In this document: in pieces, positions 27,246 to 36,669 of the stretch
Layout of the letters: every line of letters starts with the position of its first letter
Position numbering within the stretch: the first letter of the stretch is position 1
Origin: Algorimicrobium algoritergicola
Lineage (GTDB): Bacteria; Bacteroidota; Bacteroidia; Flavobacteriales; Flavobacteriaceae
Direction: 5' to 3'
Length of the DNA: 64,000 bases
Assembly (NCBI RefSeq): GCF_008086165.1
Contig: NZ_VSKL01000001.1
Span: 1,223,068 to 1,287,067 of the forward strand
Made by a program: the position numbers and the translations under genes
Notes under the pieces: generated by a model
Database searches by the model: none
What the model saw: only the letters and a program-made list of their open reading frames with translations
What the model was told of the DNA's origin: nothing

Positions 27246-28778
27246 TTAGTGTTTAAAATGACGTGTTCCTGTCATAACCATGGATACATTATTTGCATTA
27301 CAATAATCCACACTTAACTGATCTTTTATAGAGCCACCTGGTTGAATAACTGCTGAAATTCCTGCATTATCAGCAATTTCAACACAATCAGGAAACGGGA
27401 AAAAAGCATCACTTGCCATAACAGCACCTTTCAAATCGAAATTAAAAGATTGTGCTTTATGAATAGCTTGATTTAAAGCATCCACACGACTGGTTTGTCC
27501 TGTTCCACTAGCACATAATTGTTTGTTTTTTACTAATACGATGGTGTTGGATTTAGTATGCTTGCAAATTTTGGATGCAAAGATTAAGTCTTCTAACTCA
27601 CTTTCGCTTGGATTATTGTTGGTAGCATACGTTAAATTCGTAATAGTATCTGTTAAACTGTCACGCTCCTGAACCAAGACACCATTTAAACAAGTTCTAA
27701 CGGTTGTTTTTGGTAGGGCAATATCATTTTGAGTTAGTAAAATACGGTTCTTTTTACCTTTTAAAATTTCTAAAGCTGATTCAGAAAAAGAAGGTGCTAT
27801 AACCACTTCACAAAATAAACTATGAATATCAGTTGCCGTTGCGTCGTCAATTTCGGTATTAGAAATTAAAATGCCTCCAAATGCCGAAACAGGATCGCCA
27901 GCTAAAGCATCCGTATACGCTTGTTTTACGGTGTTTCTTTGTGCGAAACCACAGGCGTTATTGTGTTTTAAAATGGCAAACGTTGGCGCTTCACCTTTAA
28001 ATTCGTTCATTAAATTTACAGCAGCATCTACATCTAATAAGTTGTTGTAGCTTAATTCTTTGCCATGAAGCTTGGTAAACATAGCGTCAAAATCGCCAAA
28101 GAAAAATCCTTTTTGGTGTGGGTTTTCGCCGTAACGTAAAACTTGACCATTGTTTTCACTTAATTTAAAACTGGCAATCTCATGATCCTGGTTGAAATAA
28201 TTAAAAATAGCCGAATCGTAATGAGATGATACATTGAAGGATTTTGCGGCAAAACGTTTTCTGTCTGCTTCCGTTGTTTCCCCTTTTTGAGTTTCTAGCA
28301 ACTCTAAAAATTCGCTGTAATCATTTACTGAAGCGACGCAAACCACATCGGCATAATTTTTAGCTGCAGCGCGTATAAGTGAAATACCACCAATATCAAT
28401 TTTCTCAATAATATCTTGCGTATCGGCACCCGAAGCTACCGTTTTTTCAAAAGGATATAAGTCTACAATTACTAAATCTATTTGCGGAATATTAAATTCT
28501 ACTAATTCTGCAACATCACTTGCATTATTTTGTCTGTTTAAAATACCGCCAAAAACTTTTGGGTGTAATGTTTTTACGCGACCACCAAGAATAGACGGGT
28601 ATGAGGTTACATCTTCAACAGGAACGACAGGAATGCCTAAATCCTTAATGAATTTTTCGGTTCCTCCTGTGGAGTAAATCGTAACGTTTTGTTGGTGTAA
28701 TGTTTTTACAATTGGCGCTAATCCATCTTTACTGAAAACAGAAATTAATGCCGATTTAATAGTTTTAGTTGTACTCAT
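27246..28778 (-). CDS. purH: AICAR formyltransferase / IMP cyclohydrolase PurH
   Basis: It performs the last two steps of purine synthesis: formylation of AICAR with 10-formyl-THF and ring closure to IMP. The 510-residue protein begins with an MGS-like cyclohydrolase domain (about 1-190, SALISVFSKDGLAPIV, then STGGTEKFI), followed by the formyltransferase domain with catalytic KH in AILKHNNACGFA. The C-terminus GTRHFKH is characteristic. A -7 box lies upstream; no purine riboswitch is recognisable. Confidence 0.95.
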   Translation of the reverse strand: MSTTKTIKSALISVFSKDGLAPIVKTLHQQNVTIYSTGGTEKFIKDLGIPVVPVEDVTSYPSILGGRVKTLHPKVFGGILNRQNNASDVAELVEFNIPQIDLVIVDLYPFEKTVASGADTQDIIEKIDIGGISLIRAAAKNYADVVCVASVNDYSEFLELLETQKGETTEADRKRFAAKSFNVSSHYDSAIFNYFNQDHEIASFKLSENNGQVLRYGENPHQKGFFFGDFDAMFTKLHGKELSYNNLLDVDAAVNLMNEFKGEAPTFAILKHNNACGFAQRNTVKQAYTDALAGDPVSAFGGILISNTEIDDATATDIHSLFCEVVIAPSFSESALEILKGKKNRILLTQNDIALPKTTVRTCLNGVLVQERDSLTDTITNLTYATNNNPSESELEDLIFASKICKHTKSNTIVLVKNKQLCASGTGQTSRVDALNQAIHKAQSFNFDLKGAVMASDAFFPFPDCVEIADNAGISAVIQPGGSIKDQLSVDYCNANNVSMVMTGTRHFKH

Positions 28779-28802
28779 GTGTGTTGTGTTGTTTTATGCC
28801 TG

Positions 28803-28810
28803 CAAAAGTA
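28803..28810 (-). promoter_or_regulatory. -7 box of purH
   Basis: On the minus strand this reads TACTTTTG, an exact TAnnTTTG match 24 bases before the purH start codon. Confidence 0.5.
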
Positions 28811-28890
28811 GGGAATTACATTAAAAAAAGTTGTTGTGTTTCGGTTTAAAACACAACTGTTTTTCAACTTAAAAAGGAAGTTATTAACAG

Positions 28891-29346
28891 TTATAAAATT
28901 GTAGCAACTTTTTTACAGACAAACTCCAAAAAACGTTCATCCATATCTGTAAATGGATCTGCTGTGTTGGAATCGATATCAATTTGTCCAATATTCTGAC
29001 TATTCACAAAAATAGGCACGACAATTTCAGCCTTTACAGTTATGCTACAAGCAATATAATTATCTTGAGCTGACACATCGGGAACCACAAAATTCTGATT
29101 GCTAATGGCAACTTGACCGCAAATACCTTTTCCAAATGGAATAATGGTATGATCTGTAGGCTCACCAACATAAGGTCCTAATTTTAATTCGTTTTTATCA
29201 CCATTTTTAAAATAAAAACCAACCCAATTATAATACGGAATTTCTTTTTCAAGTAAAGCGCAAACGGCTAACAATCTGTCATCTACAGGTGTTTCTGTTT
29301 GTTTAATAATTTCAGTTACTGCAGGTTTTAATTCTTGGAGTGTCAT
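28891..29346 (-). CDS. GAF-domain protein, free methionine-R-sulfoxide reductase-like
   Basis: A 151-residue protein made of one GAF domain of the fRMsr type, which reduces free methionine-R-sulfoxide. PYYNWVGFYF, GKGICGQVA, NYIACS, AEIVVPI and GQIDIDS follow the family order. Two of the usual active-site cysteines are visible, in GICG and IACS; the third, expected about ten residues before GICG, is a His here. I chose the ATG at 29346; the longer frame adds seven residues and would overlap the -7 box. It lies between purH and xrtF. Confidence 0.75.
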   Translation of the reverse strand: MTLQELKPAVTEIIKQTETPVDDRLLAVCALLEKEIPYYNWVGFYFKNGDKNELKLGPYVGEPTDHTIIPFGKGICGQVAISNQNFVVPDVSAQDNYIACSITVKAEIVVPIFVNSQNIGQIDIDSNTADPFTDMDERFLEFVCKKVATIL

Positions 29347-29364
29347 TAGTTTTTTAAGTTTCGG

Positions 29365-29372
29365 CAAAAGTA
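29365..29372 (-). promoter_or_regulatory. -7 box of GAF-domain gene
   Basis: On the minus strand this reads TACTTTTG, an exact TAnnTTTG match 18 bases before the start codon at 29346. Confidence 0.5.
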
Positions 29373-29440
29373 TTTAAATTGCAGTGATTTATACGTGTCA
29401 ATTTGTATAACTTTAACAACGAAAGGACTAAAATTTAAGC

Positions 29441-29989
29441 GTGAAAAAACTACTTCAAAAATACAAATCCGTTATTAAGTTTATTCTCACGTTTTTGTTG
29501 GTTTATGCGGTTTTGACGTTTGGGTATAAATTTTATTTGCAATTATCAACTGGGGAAGTCTATTATCCAGATTATATGACACATATTGTGGCGCAACAAA
29601 GTGCAGATTTGTTGCAAACATTGGGTTATGAGGCGCACGTTTTACCACATCCAAACGAAGCGTCCATGAAACTTATGATCAATGAGGAATATGTAGCACG
29701 TGTTATTGAAGGGTGTAATTCGGTAAGCGTTATCATTCTATTTATGGCATTTATCCTGGCTTTTTCAGGCCAATTTAAAACAACCGTTATTTATATTTTA
29801 GCCGGAAGCGTTTTAATTTATGTTGTCAATTTGTTTCGTGTGGTGATACTTTCCGTTGGATTATATCATTATCCATGGCGAAAAGATATTTTGCATACCG
29901 TCATTTTTCCTGCCATTATTTATGGTATGGTTTGCTTGCTTTGGGTCGTTTGGGTTAACCGATTTTCAAAAATAGCATCCAAAAAATGA
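29441..29989 (+). CDS. xrtF: Exosortase XrtF
   Basis: A 182-residue integral membrane cysteine transpeptidase-like enzyme of the exosortase/archaeosortase superfamily, expected to process PEP-CTERM-like tails during surface sorting. It has four to five membrane segments. The catalytic Cys92 (EGCNS), Arg133 (NLFRV) and His152 (LHTVIFP) are all present. The start is a GTG at 29441. The partner gene starts before its stop (four-base overlap). No substrate gene is visible nearby. Confidence 0.9.
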   Translation: MKKLLQKYKSVIKFILTFLLVYAVLTFGYKFYLQLSTGEVYYPDYMTHIVAQQSADLLQTLGYEAHVLPHPNEASMKLMINEEYVARVIEGCNSVSVIILFMAFILAFSGQFKTTVIYILAGSVLIYVVNLFRVVILSVGLYHYPWRKDILHTVIFPAIIYGMVCLLWVVWVNRFSKIASKK

Positions 29990-30414
29990 GTAAAGCATTA
30001 ACTTATTTAACCATTTGTGTTTTAGCTACATTGTTAGTGTTAATCCGTGTATTTGAACAGCAGTTGTTTTATGATCCGTTTTTGGCATTTTTTCAAAACG
30101 ATTATCTTTATATTGATTCACCAAGACGTGAAGTATTTAAGCTCACCGCTTTTACCAGTTTGCGTTTTCTACTGAATACGGTTTTGTCTCTCGGTATTTT
30201 ATTTGCCATTTTTAAAGATGTTAGCGTGCTTAAATTTTCGGCTTTGATTTATGGTGTTGCTTATGTGATACTCATTTTATTATTTTTGTATTTTGTAATT
30301 AATCCGAAGCAAGATGATTACTATTTGTTTTTTAATACGCGACGCTTTCTAATTCAACCACTTATTTTATTACTACTTATTCCGGCTTTTTTCTATCATA
30401 AGAAGAATGCCTAG
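29986..30414 (+). CDS. Exosortase F system-associated membrane protein
   Basis: A 142-residue protein with four membrane segments that accompanies XrtF in Bacteroidota. It shows the conserved N-terminal RVFEQQLFYDPFLAFF stretch and a C-terminal FFNTRRFLIQPLILLLLIP. Function is unknown; the constant pairing suggests it works with XrtF in the membrane. It overlaps xrtF by four bases. Confidence 0.85.
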   Translation: MSKALTYLTICVLATLLVLIRVFEQQLFYDPFLAFFQNDYLYIDSPRREVFKLTAFTSLRFLLNTVLSLGILFAIFKDVSVLKFSALIYGVAYVILILLFLYFVINPKQDDYYLFFNTRRFLIQPLILLLLIPAFFYHKKNA

Positions 30415-30457
30415 CATTAATCAGCCTAAAAAATTATTTTATCAAACCCATTTATTG

Positions 30458-30465
30458 TAAATTTG
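30458..30465 (+). promoter_or_regulatory. -7 box of copper cluster
   Basis: TAAATTTG is an exact TAnnTTTG match 15 bases before the start codon at 30481, separating the cluster from the exosortase genes. Confidence 0.55.
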
Positions 30466-30480
30466 CAGTGCAATTACGGT

Positions 30481-30882
30481 ATGATAAAAACACTAGTATA
30501 TAAATCATTTTCTGCAAGCATGGCTTTGTTAGTCTTGTTTTCAACAGTATCTTTTACTGTTGAAAAGCATTTTTGTGGCGATGTTTTAATAGATGCAGCC
30601 GTTTTTGATACCGCTGAAAAATGCACATCAGACAGTTATGAGCTAAAAGCAGCCATGGATTGCTGTAAAGACACGATTGATGTTATTAAAGGTCAAGATG
30701 AATTAAGTGTGAAGACGTTTAATGACTTAGATTTTGACCAGCAGTTGTTTTTAGCGACCTATACGCATACCTATATAAATTTATTTGAAGGACTGCCACA
30801 ATTGGTTATTCCTCATGAAAATTATCTACCTCCCAACTTGATTTCCGATATTCAGATTCTGGATCAAGTTTTCATCATTTGA
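30481..30882 (+). CDS. HYC_CC_PP-family small exported protein
   Basis: A 133-residue protein with an N-terminal hydrophobic signal (about 8-26). The family motif trio is visible as HFC (His30-Cys32), CC (Cys61-Cys62) and PP in the C-terminal NYLPPNL, followed by ILDQVFII. HFC replaces the more common HYC. The paired His/Cys residues and the downstream heavy-metal-domain and TonB receptor genes suggest a copper role; this is inference. It opens the metal cluster. I use the ATG at 30481. Confidence 0.8.
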   Translation: MIKTLVYKSFSASMALLVLFSTVSFTVEKHFCGDVLIDAAVFDTAEKCTSDSYELKAAMDCCKDTIDVIKGQDELSVKTFNDLDFDQQLFLATYTHTYINLFEGLPQLVIPHENYLPPNLISDIQILDQVFII

Positions 30883-30898
30883 TTATTTAACGATTTTT

Positions 30899-30925
30899 AT
30901 TTTATGAGTTTTGAACTCATAAAAT
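30899..30925. repeat. AT-rich perfect hairpin in copper cluster
   Basis: The 12-bp perfect inverted repeat ATTTTATGAGTT / AACTCATAAAAT has a three-base loop and lies between the HYC_CC_PP gene and the metallochaperone gene. The AT-rich stem and the lack of a T run make a standard terminator unlikely; it might be an operator or RNA-processing site. Confidence 0.5.
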
Positions 30926-31007
30926 GCCATTGATTTTGTTATTCAATGTTTTTCATTGATTAGCAAAGCAACTTATAAATACGTTAAATTTTAATTCAAA
31001 ATTACTA

Positions 31008-31217
31008 ATGATACAAACATATACCATTTCAGGTATGACTTGCAGTGGCTGTAAAAATTCAGTTGAAGATGCGCTAATAAAATTGGATGCAATTCAAGAT
31101 GTTCAAGTCAATTTGGAATCTTCAGAAGCAAGTATTACTTTGAAAAACGAGATAGAATTGCGCACATTACAAGAAGCACTTCCTAAAAATTTCACCATCA
31201 AACCAAATCTTTCCTAA
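31008..31217 (+). CDS. Cytoplasmic heavy-metal-associated protein (CopZ-like)
   Basis: A 69-residue single HMA (ferredoxin-fold) domain with the metal-binding GMTCSGC motif (Cys12, Cys15) and no signal peptide, so a cytoplasmic copper chaperone is most likely. It ends two bases before the TonB receptor gene and is surely co-transcribed with it. Confidence 0.88.
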   Translation: MIQTYTISGMTCSGCKNSVEDALIKLDAIQDVQVNLESSEASITLKNEIELRTLQEALPKNFTIKPNLS

Positions 31218-31218
31218 C

Positions 31219-33456
31219 ATGAAAAAATTATTATTTATTTTAGGCTTTATGCCATTTTTGGTTATGTCTCAAAATGATTTGAAAGGTGTAATTTTAGAAG
31301 CCAATCAAGATCAAAAAGATATTCCTGTGGCTGGTGCTAATGTATATTGGTTGAACACAGCAGTTGGAGCAGTCACGGATTTTGACGGGAATTTTACCAT
31401 TCCATATCAATCGGATTATAAAAAATTAGTCATCAGTTTTGTGGGTTATAAAACGGATACGATTTCTGTTAATTCTGCCAAACCCATAAACCATTTATTA
31501 GAACCAACAAGTGCATTGGATGAGGTTGTGGTAACATCAAGAAACAAAGCTACGGCAAAATCATATTTGCAATCCCAAAATATAATGGTTGTAAGTAGTG
31601 ACGAATTATTAAAAGCAGCCTGTTGTAATTTGGCCGAAAGCTTTGAAACCAATCCATCTATTGATGTCAATTTTGCGGATGCCGTTTCGGGAACACGACA
31701 AATAAAAATGCTGGGATTAACAACGCCTTATATTTTAATTGCTACAGAGAACATTCCGTCAATTCGTGGAGCATCACAAGCATATGGATTAAGTTTTATA
31801 CCAGGCACATGGGTGGAAAGTATTCAAATTGGTAAAGGAGCCGGAAGTGTGGTTAATGGTTTTGAAAGTATTGCAGGACAAATAAATGCAGAGCTTGTAA
31901 AGCCTACAACGGATAAAAAATTATTTGTCAACCTATATGGTGGCAGTAATGATCGTTTTGAATTAAATACTCATGTTAATACCAAAGTAGGTGAAAAATG
32001 GGCAACCGGTTTATACCTTCATGGCAGTACTCAAAATACAAAACATGATGTAAACGGCGATAATTTTATGGATATGCCAACCTACAATCAGATTAATGTA
32101 ATGAACAGATGGCAGTACACAAATCCTGAAAAAGGTATTGTTAGTTTTATTAATTTGAAGTATTTAAACGATGGTAAGCAAACAGGAGAGGTTAATTTTA
32201 ATCCAGACACAGACAAAGGAACTACGAATGCTTGGGGAAGTGAAATTGATACCGAGCGCTATGAATTATCTGCAAAACTAGGTTATGTAAACCCGAACAT
32301 ACCCTATCAAAGTATTGGTGTTCAAACAGCTTTTAGTAGACATGAACAGGATTCTTATTTTGGTTTGAACGTTTATGATATTGTTCAAAATAGTTTATAT
32401 GCCAATGCAATTTACAATACCTTAATTGGTGATACACGTCATAAAGTAAAAACAGGATTAAGTTTTACTTATGATCATTATGATGAGTTGGTAAACACGC
32501 AAGATTATGAGCGAACAGAATCATCTGTTGGTGCATTTTTTGAATATAATTATGACAATTTAGATAACCTAAACCTAACAGCTGGTGTTCGTGTCGATCA
32601 GCATAATTTACTCGGATTTTTTGTAACACCAAGATTACATTTGCGTTATACACCTTGGGAAAAGTCAGCTTTTAGAGCATCCGTTGGTCGTGGAAAACGC
32701 AGTGCTAATATCTTTACAGAAAATCAGCAAATGTTTGCAACATCAAGAGCTATTAATATTATTAATTCTGGAGGTGCTGTTTATGGGTTGGATCCAGAAG
32801 TTGCATGGAACTATGGTGTATCCTTCCTACAAGGGTTTAATTTGTTTGGACGGAAAGGTGATGTGACTTTTGATTATTACCGAACCGATTTTCAAAATCA
32901 AATAGTGGTAGATTATGAAAACCCACAAGCGGTTAGTTTTTATAATTTGGATGGGGACAGTTTTGCCAATAGCTTTCAAGCGGAGGTGAATTATAATGTG
33001 TTTGATCGTTTTGATTTGCGTTTAGCTTATAAGTATTACGATGTTAAAACGCAATACCAATCGGGTAAACTGGATAAACCATTAACGCCAAAACATCGTT
33101 TATTTGCGAATGCTGGTTATGAAACAAACCTTTCGGATACAGGTGGTCATTGGAAATTTGATGCCACTTATAATTGGTTAAGTAAGCAGCGTTTTTCGTC
33201 CACGCAAACAAATCCGTTAGCGTATCAATTACCAACTTATACACCAACGGTTGGAACTTTAAATTTGCAGGTCACCAAAGTGTTTTCTCCTAAATTTGAA
33301 GTATATTTAGGTGGCGAAAACGTAACTAATGTACGTCAAGATAATCCAATTGTTGCAGCCGATGATCCGTTTGGCGCCAATTTTGATACCACATTTGTAT
33401 ATGGACCCGTATTTGGTAGTATGTATTACGCCGGATTGCGATTTAAAATTAATTAA
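31219..33456 (+). CDS. TonB-dependent receptor, probable copper uptake
   Basis: A 745-residue outer-membrane transporter: signal peptide (1-18), a carboxypeptidase-like regulatory domain (about 20-97), plug (about 105-240, with a VVVTSR TonB-box-like segment before it) and 22-strand barrel to the final YYAGLRFKIN. The plug begins with an unusual vicinal Cys135-Cys136 (LKAACCNLAESF). The flanking HMA-domain genes point to copper or a copper chelate as the substrate; that is inference from context. Confidence 0.87.
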   Translation: MKKLLFILGFMPFLVMSQNDLKGVILEANQDQKDIPVAGANVYWLNTAVGAVTDFDGNFTIPYQSDYKKLVISFVGYKTDTISVNSAKPINHLLEPTSALDEVVVTSRNKATAKSYLQSQNIMVVSSDELLKAACCNLAESFETNPSIDVNFADAVSGTRQIKMLGLTTPYILIATENIPSIRGASQAYGLSFIPGTWVESIQIGKGAGSVVNGFESIAGQINAELVKPTTDKKLFVNLYGGSNDRFELNTHVNTKVGEKWATGLYLHGSTQNTKHDVNGDNFMDMPTYNQINVMNRWQYTNPEKGIVSFINLKYLNDGKQTGEVNFNPDTDKGTTNAWGSEIDTERYELSAKLGYVNPNIPYQSIGVQTAFSRHEQDSYFGLNVYDIVQNSLYANAIYNTLIGDTRHKVKTGLSFTYDHYDELVNTQDYERTESSVGAFFEYNYDNLDNLNLTAGVRVDQHNLLGFFVTPRLHLRYTPWEKSAFRASVGRGKRSANIFTENQQMFATSRAINIINSGGAVYGLDPEVAWNYGVSFLQGFNLFGRKGDVTFDYYRTDFQNQIVVDYENPQAVSFYNLDGDSFANSFQAEVNYNVFDRFDLRLAYKYYDVKTQYQSGKLDKPLTPKHRLFANAGYETNLSDTGGHWKFDATYNWLSKQRFSSTQTNPLAYQLPTYTPTVGTLNLQVTKVFSPKFEVYLGGENVTNVRQDNPIVAADDPFGANFDTTFVYGPVFGSMYYAGLRFKIN

Positions 33457-33513
33457 GAATAAAAAATAATAATCAGATTTCTGCTTTTGCAGAATTCATA
33501 ATTGTAAAACAAA

Positions 33514-33870
33514 ATGAAAAAATTAGGAATATTAATAGTCATGCTTTTTGGTTTAACAGCCTTTTCACAAGATAAAAACGCCAGGGCCTCTATAGAAGTA
33601 GATGGTGTTTGTAATATGTGTAAAGAACGCATTGAGAAGGCGTGTATTAGAACAAAAGGTGTAAAATCGGCTGTATGGAATGTAGAGACTCATGAGTTAA
33701 AGCTGATTTTTGATGAACGTAAAACCGATTTAAAAACCATTAATCAAAGTATTGCTGATATTGGTCATGATACCAAAGAAATTAAAGCAAACGATGAGGC
33801 CTACAACAGCCTTCATGCCTGTTGTTTATATAGAGATGAAGTAGTACAAGATGATCATAAAGATGATTAA
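33514..33870 (+). CDS. Periplasmic heavy-metal-binding HMA-domain protein
   Basis: A 118-residue exported protein: signal peptide (1-19, ending AFSQ), an HMA fold with CNMC (Cys33, Cys36) in place of the usual TCxxC, and a C-terminal HACC motif (His101-Cys104) ending in an acidic DDHKDD tail. It could hand copper to or from the TonB receptor. It is the last gene of the cluster and a strong terminator follows. Confidence 0.82.
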   Translation: MKKLGILIVMLFGLTAFSQDKNARASIEVDGVCNMCKERIEKACIRTKGVKSAVWNVETHELKLIFDERKTDLKTINQSIADIGHDTKEIKANDEAYNSLHACCLYRDEVVQDDHKDD

Positions 33871-33889
33871 ATGATTGTAAATTAATAAG

Positions 33890-33920
33890 AAAGCCCAAAC
33901 GGATTGTTTGGGCTTTTTTT
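33890..33920 (+). terminator. Terminator after copper cluster
   Basis: The stem AAGCCCAAAC / GTTTGGGCTT encloses a five-base loop and is followed by a T run. Confidence 0.88.
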
Positions 33921-33977
33921 ATGTTGGGAGTTTCCATTAAAATGATTAACTTACTATATCATTAAAAAAGAAGAACC

Positions 33978-34184
33978 ATGTCAAGAAAACTAATCCTATC
34001 CAGTAATTCTCAAGTGCAAGTTTCAGGTGTAAAAAATGCCTTGGACGAAGCCCAAATTGCGTATTTTGAAATTAATAAATCTGATTCTTCCTATCCGGGA
34101 ATTTTAGGTCAAATTGAAATTCATGTTCATGATGCTGATGAAGCCGAAGCTTTATTAGTAATTAAGGATTTGGTAAACAATTAA
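33978..34184 (+). CDS. DUF2007-type small protein
   Basis: A 68-residue cytoplasmic protein with the ferredoxin-like fold of the DUF2007/putative signal-transducing family (LILSSNSQVQVSGVKNALDE, then IEIHVHDADEAEALLVIKDL). Its role is unknown. It is a single gene between the copper-cluster terminator and a convergent large gene. Confidence 0.75.
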   Translation: MSRKLILSSNSQVQVSGVKNALDEAQIAYFEINKSDSSYPGILGQIEIHVHDADEAEALLVIKDLVNN

Positions 34185-34202
34185 CCGTTTCTCTTTTTCC
34201 TT

Positions 34203-36560
34203 TTATTTTAATTTAATAGTTTCTACTTTCGAAATTAAACTGCCATCTTCACACATACCTTCAATATAGAGATTTATTTCATTGTAGAAATAGTTCGGGA
34301 TATTGAATACAAATTCGCCATTCTGATTGGGTGTCACATTCGGAATCCAATTTAAAACGCCCATTTTTGAAAATGCATCACGTTTGGTTGTGTTGTACAT
34401 TGGCGCATAGTAGCTTTTAGGCATAGAGTAGCCTATTTTAATGGCATTGCTGCTAAACTTGCCTTTCGGATTGCTTTTGGATCTGCCGCCATCTTTAGTG
34501 AAAATGTTTATGGTGCCTCCAGCGCCATCAATACCATAACCTGTTTTTGCGACAAATAATTTTTCGACTTCTGCAACCGTTAAATATTGTATAAGTTCTA
34601 ATTGATCTGAAACAATAATACCGTCCAAGTATACATTCGGGCTTAATCTACCTTGTAAGTTAGAGCTTCGCCTAGAAAGTAGTTTTATGGTAGATTGTCC
34701 AGATTCTATTACATCAAAACCATTACTTCGTATAACATCTAGAATCCGTGTTGAAAAGTTATAAACGTTCTTTAAATCTACAGAACGATTATTAACCCCT
34801 CCATTAATCATGAATTTTTCTTGTCTCGATTCTTTCTTAATTTTAAACATTATGGTGTCCAATTGGGTAATCGTATCGTCATAAATAAAACTATCACTAT
34901 TTAAAATAATACTAACCGGTTTTTTAATGATGTTTTTGGTGTCAAGCGAATCATTTTCAAAGGTAGGGTACACATTATAATATACTCTAGGGGTTACTAA
35001 TTTCCCGCGTTTATTCTTCGCACTCAAGGAAACTACCGAACTATCCATTAATGATAAATGTTCAAAACTGAAATAGGAGTCTTTAACTTCAGTAGATATC
35101 ATTAATTCATTGTTAGCTGAAAAAAGTACGATTTCTTTATACTCATCAGCATTTGTTTCATTGATTTTTCCTTGTATTTGAAAGCCAGCTTCAAAATTAT
35201 ATTTTGCAATTTGTGGTACATGAAAGATGGTATTCCATTCATAACGACTCCAGCCTTGTGTAAGCAGCAATAAATCTAAATTATAATTGGTTTTTCGCTC
35301 GTTATCTTTAAAATATGCTTGTGGATTATCGACTGAACCTTTAATATATGGTTGTAATAGAAATGCTGAAGTAATGGTATTGCTATTGTTGTAAGATTCT
35401 GTTGAAGCTGGTAAAACAGAAACACTCATGTATTTTTTTAATGTATTTTTTTTATTCGAAACCAATCTGATTTGCGTAGAATCATAACCAACTTTTTTTC
35501 CTAAAAATGACACATCATGAATTAAATTTTCAGTTTTATGAAACACCAAGCGCTCTAAAACAGGTTGGTTTTTTTCATTAAAAACAGTTAGAATATTCAT
35601 GCCACTATACAAATCAGTTTTCGGAATTGCTATAGTATATTCAAAGGTGTTAGCTTCAAATTTGATGTCTATTTTTTTAAGAAGCCCATCTCTATGAATC
35701 AATAAGTAGTGCGGTTTTTCCAATAAATATGGTAAGGTGCGTTTATTGGTTTTTACACTAACAAATAAGGTGTTTTGGTTAAGCGTATTTACAGATAGTG
35801 ACAAACCTGTAACATCTGCTTTTTGCATATTTTGATTAATATTAGAACCGTTTTCTAATGTAGCTTCAACCGTATAGGTTTCATTTTCTGAAACTAACAT
35901 GCTAAATTTTCCTATACCAAAGTCGTTACTCTTAAAGGTTGAAATGGTATTCCCCTTGCTATCTCGTACTTTTCCGGATGTTATAATTAAAGGGTCTCCG
36001 TTAATATCTGTCCCTTTAAAACCAATACTGTTATTTGTGTTTTGAAGTAAATGACCCCCTTCAGGTAATAATTGGAAATCGTATTTTTGCTCGCTTTCAG
36101 TTGGGTTTTCAGAATTTGAATCACTACCTATAATTTCAAATTGATGAAGACTGTAATGAGGTTCATTAAAGTTTTTCATCCAATTGGTTGTCACCTTTAA
36201 AAAATAGATGCCAGGAAAATAATTATCTTTTAAGTTGAAGTTTCCATGCGTTACACCATTTTCAGCATAGAACATTTTTTTTTCAATTAAAATGCCGTCA
36301 GCATCATAAACGCTAGCATGCACATTACTCGTTGTTAAATAGGGCTTTTGTGTTTGTGTATTATAAATGTACGTTTTAAACCAAAGCTCTTCTGAATTTG
36401 AATACTTCGATTTATTAACCTGTGTATAAATAGTTTCAGGTTGGAGTTTGTAGTAATCCAGATATTTGTTTTCAACGAAATTAAACTCTGGGTTTTGTGC
36501 AATGCCATAAGTTGAACAAAGCACAAATAGTAAGAAAGCTACTATGTTTTTAATCATCAT
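34203..36560 (-). CDS. Exported MG-like protein with isolated TonB-plug domain
   Basis: A 785-residue exported protein. After a signal peptide (ending YGIAQ), residues about 30-350 look like macroglobulin (MG2-type) Ig-like domains (ETIYTQVNKSKYSNSEELWF, then FPGIYFLKV). Around residues 560-690 there is a plug-like segment (SPNVYLDGIIVSDQLELI, then GGTINIFTKDG), but no 22-strand barrel follows. Such proteins may dock with TonB-type systems or stabilise surface complexes. The function is not known. No operon partner is apparent. Confidence 0.65.
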   Translation of the reverse strand: MMIKNIVAFLLFVLCSTYGIAQNPEFNFVENKYLDYYKLQPETIYTQVNKSKYSNSEELWFKTYIYNTQTQKPYLTTSNVHASVYDADGILIEKKMFYAENGVTHGNFNLKDNYFPGIYFLKVTTNWMKNFNEPHYSLHQFEIIGSDSNSENPTESEQKYDFQLLPEGGHLLQNTNNSIGFKGTDINGDPLIITSGKVRDSKGNTISTFKSNDFGIGKFSMLVSENETYTVEATLENGSNINQNMQKADVTGLSLSVNTLNQNTLFVSVKTNKRTLPYLLEKPHYLLIHRDGLLKKIDIKFEANTFEYTIAIPKTDLYSGMNILTVFNEKNQPVLERLVFHKTENLIHDVSFLGKKVGYDSTQIRLVSNKKNTLKKYMSVSVLPASTESYNNSNTITSAFLLQPYIKGSVDNPQAYFKDNERKTNYNLDLLLLTQGWSRYEWNTIFHVPQIAKYNFEAGFQIQGKINETNADEYKEIVLFSANNELMISTEVKDSYFSFEHLSLMDSSVVSLSAKNKRGKLVTPRVYYNVYPTFENDSLDTKNIIKKPVSIILNSDSFIYDDTITQLDTIMFKIKKESRQEKFMINGGVNNRSVDLKNVYNFSTRILDVIRSNGFDVIESGQSTIKLLSRRSSNLQGRLSPNVYLDGIIVSDQLELIQYLTVAEVEKLFVAKTGYGIDGAGGTINIFTKDGGRSKSNPKGKFSSNAIKIGYSMPKSYYAPMYNTTKRDAFSKMGVLNWIPNVTPNQNGEFVFNIPNYFYNEINLYIEGMCEDGSLISKVETIKLK

Positions 36561-36669
36561 TTTAGGTTAAAGTTATGAATGAGGCTTTTATGAGATTAAA
36601 AGTACTGTTTTTATTAATAATGAAAAAACGGTTTCCCGTCAATAATCCATTTTTTTCATGAATGGGAAT

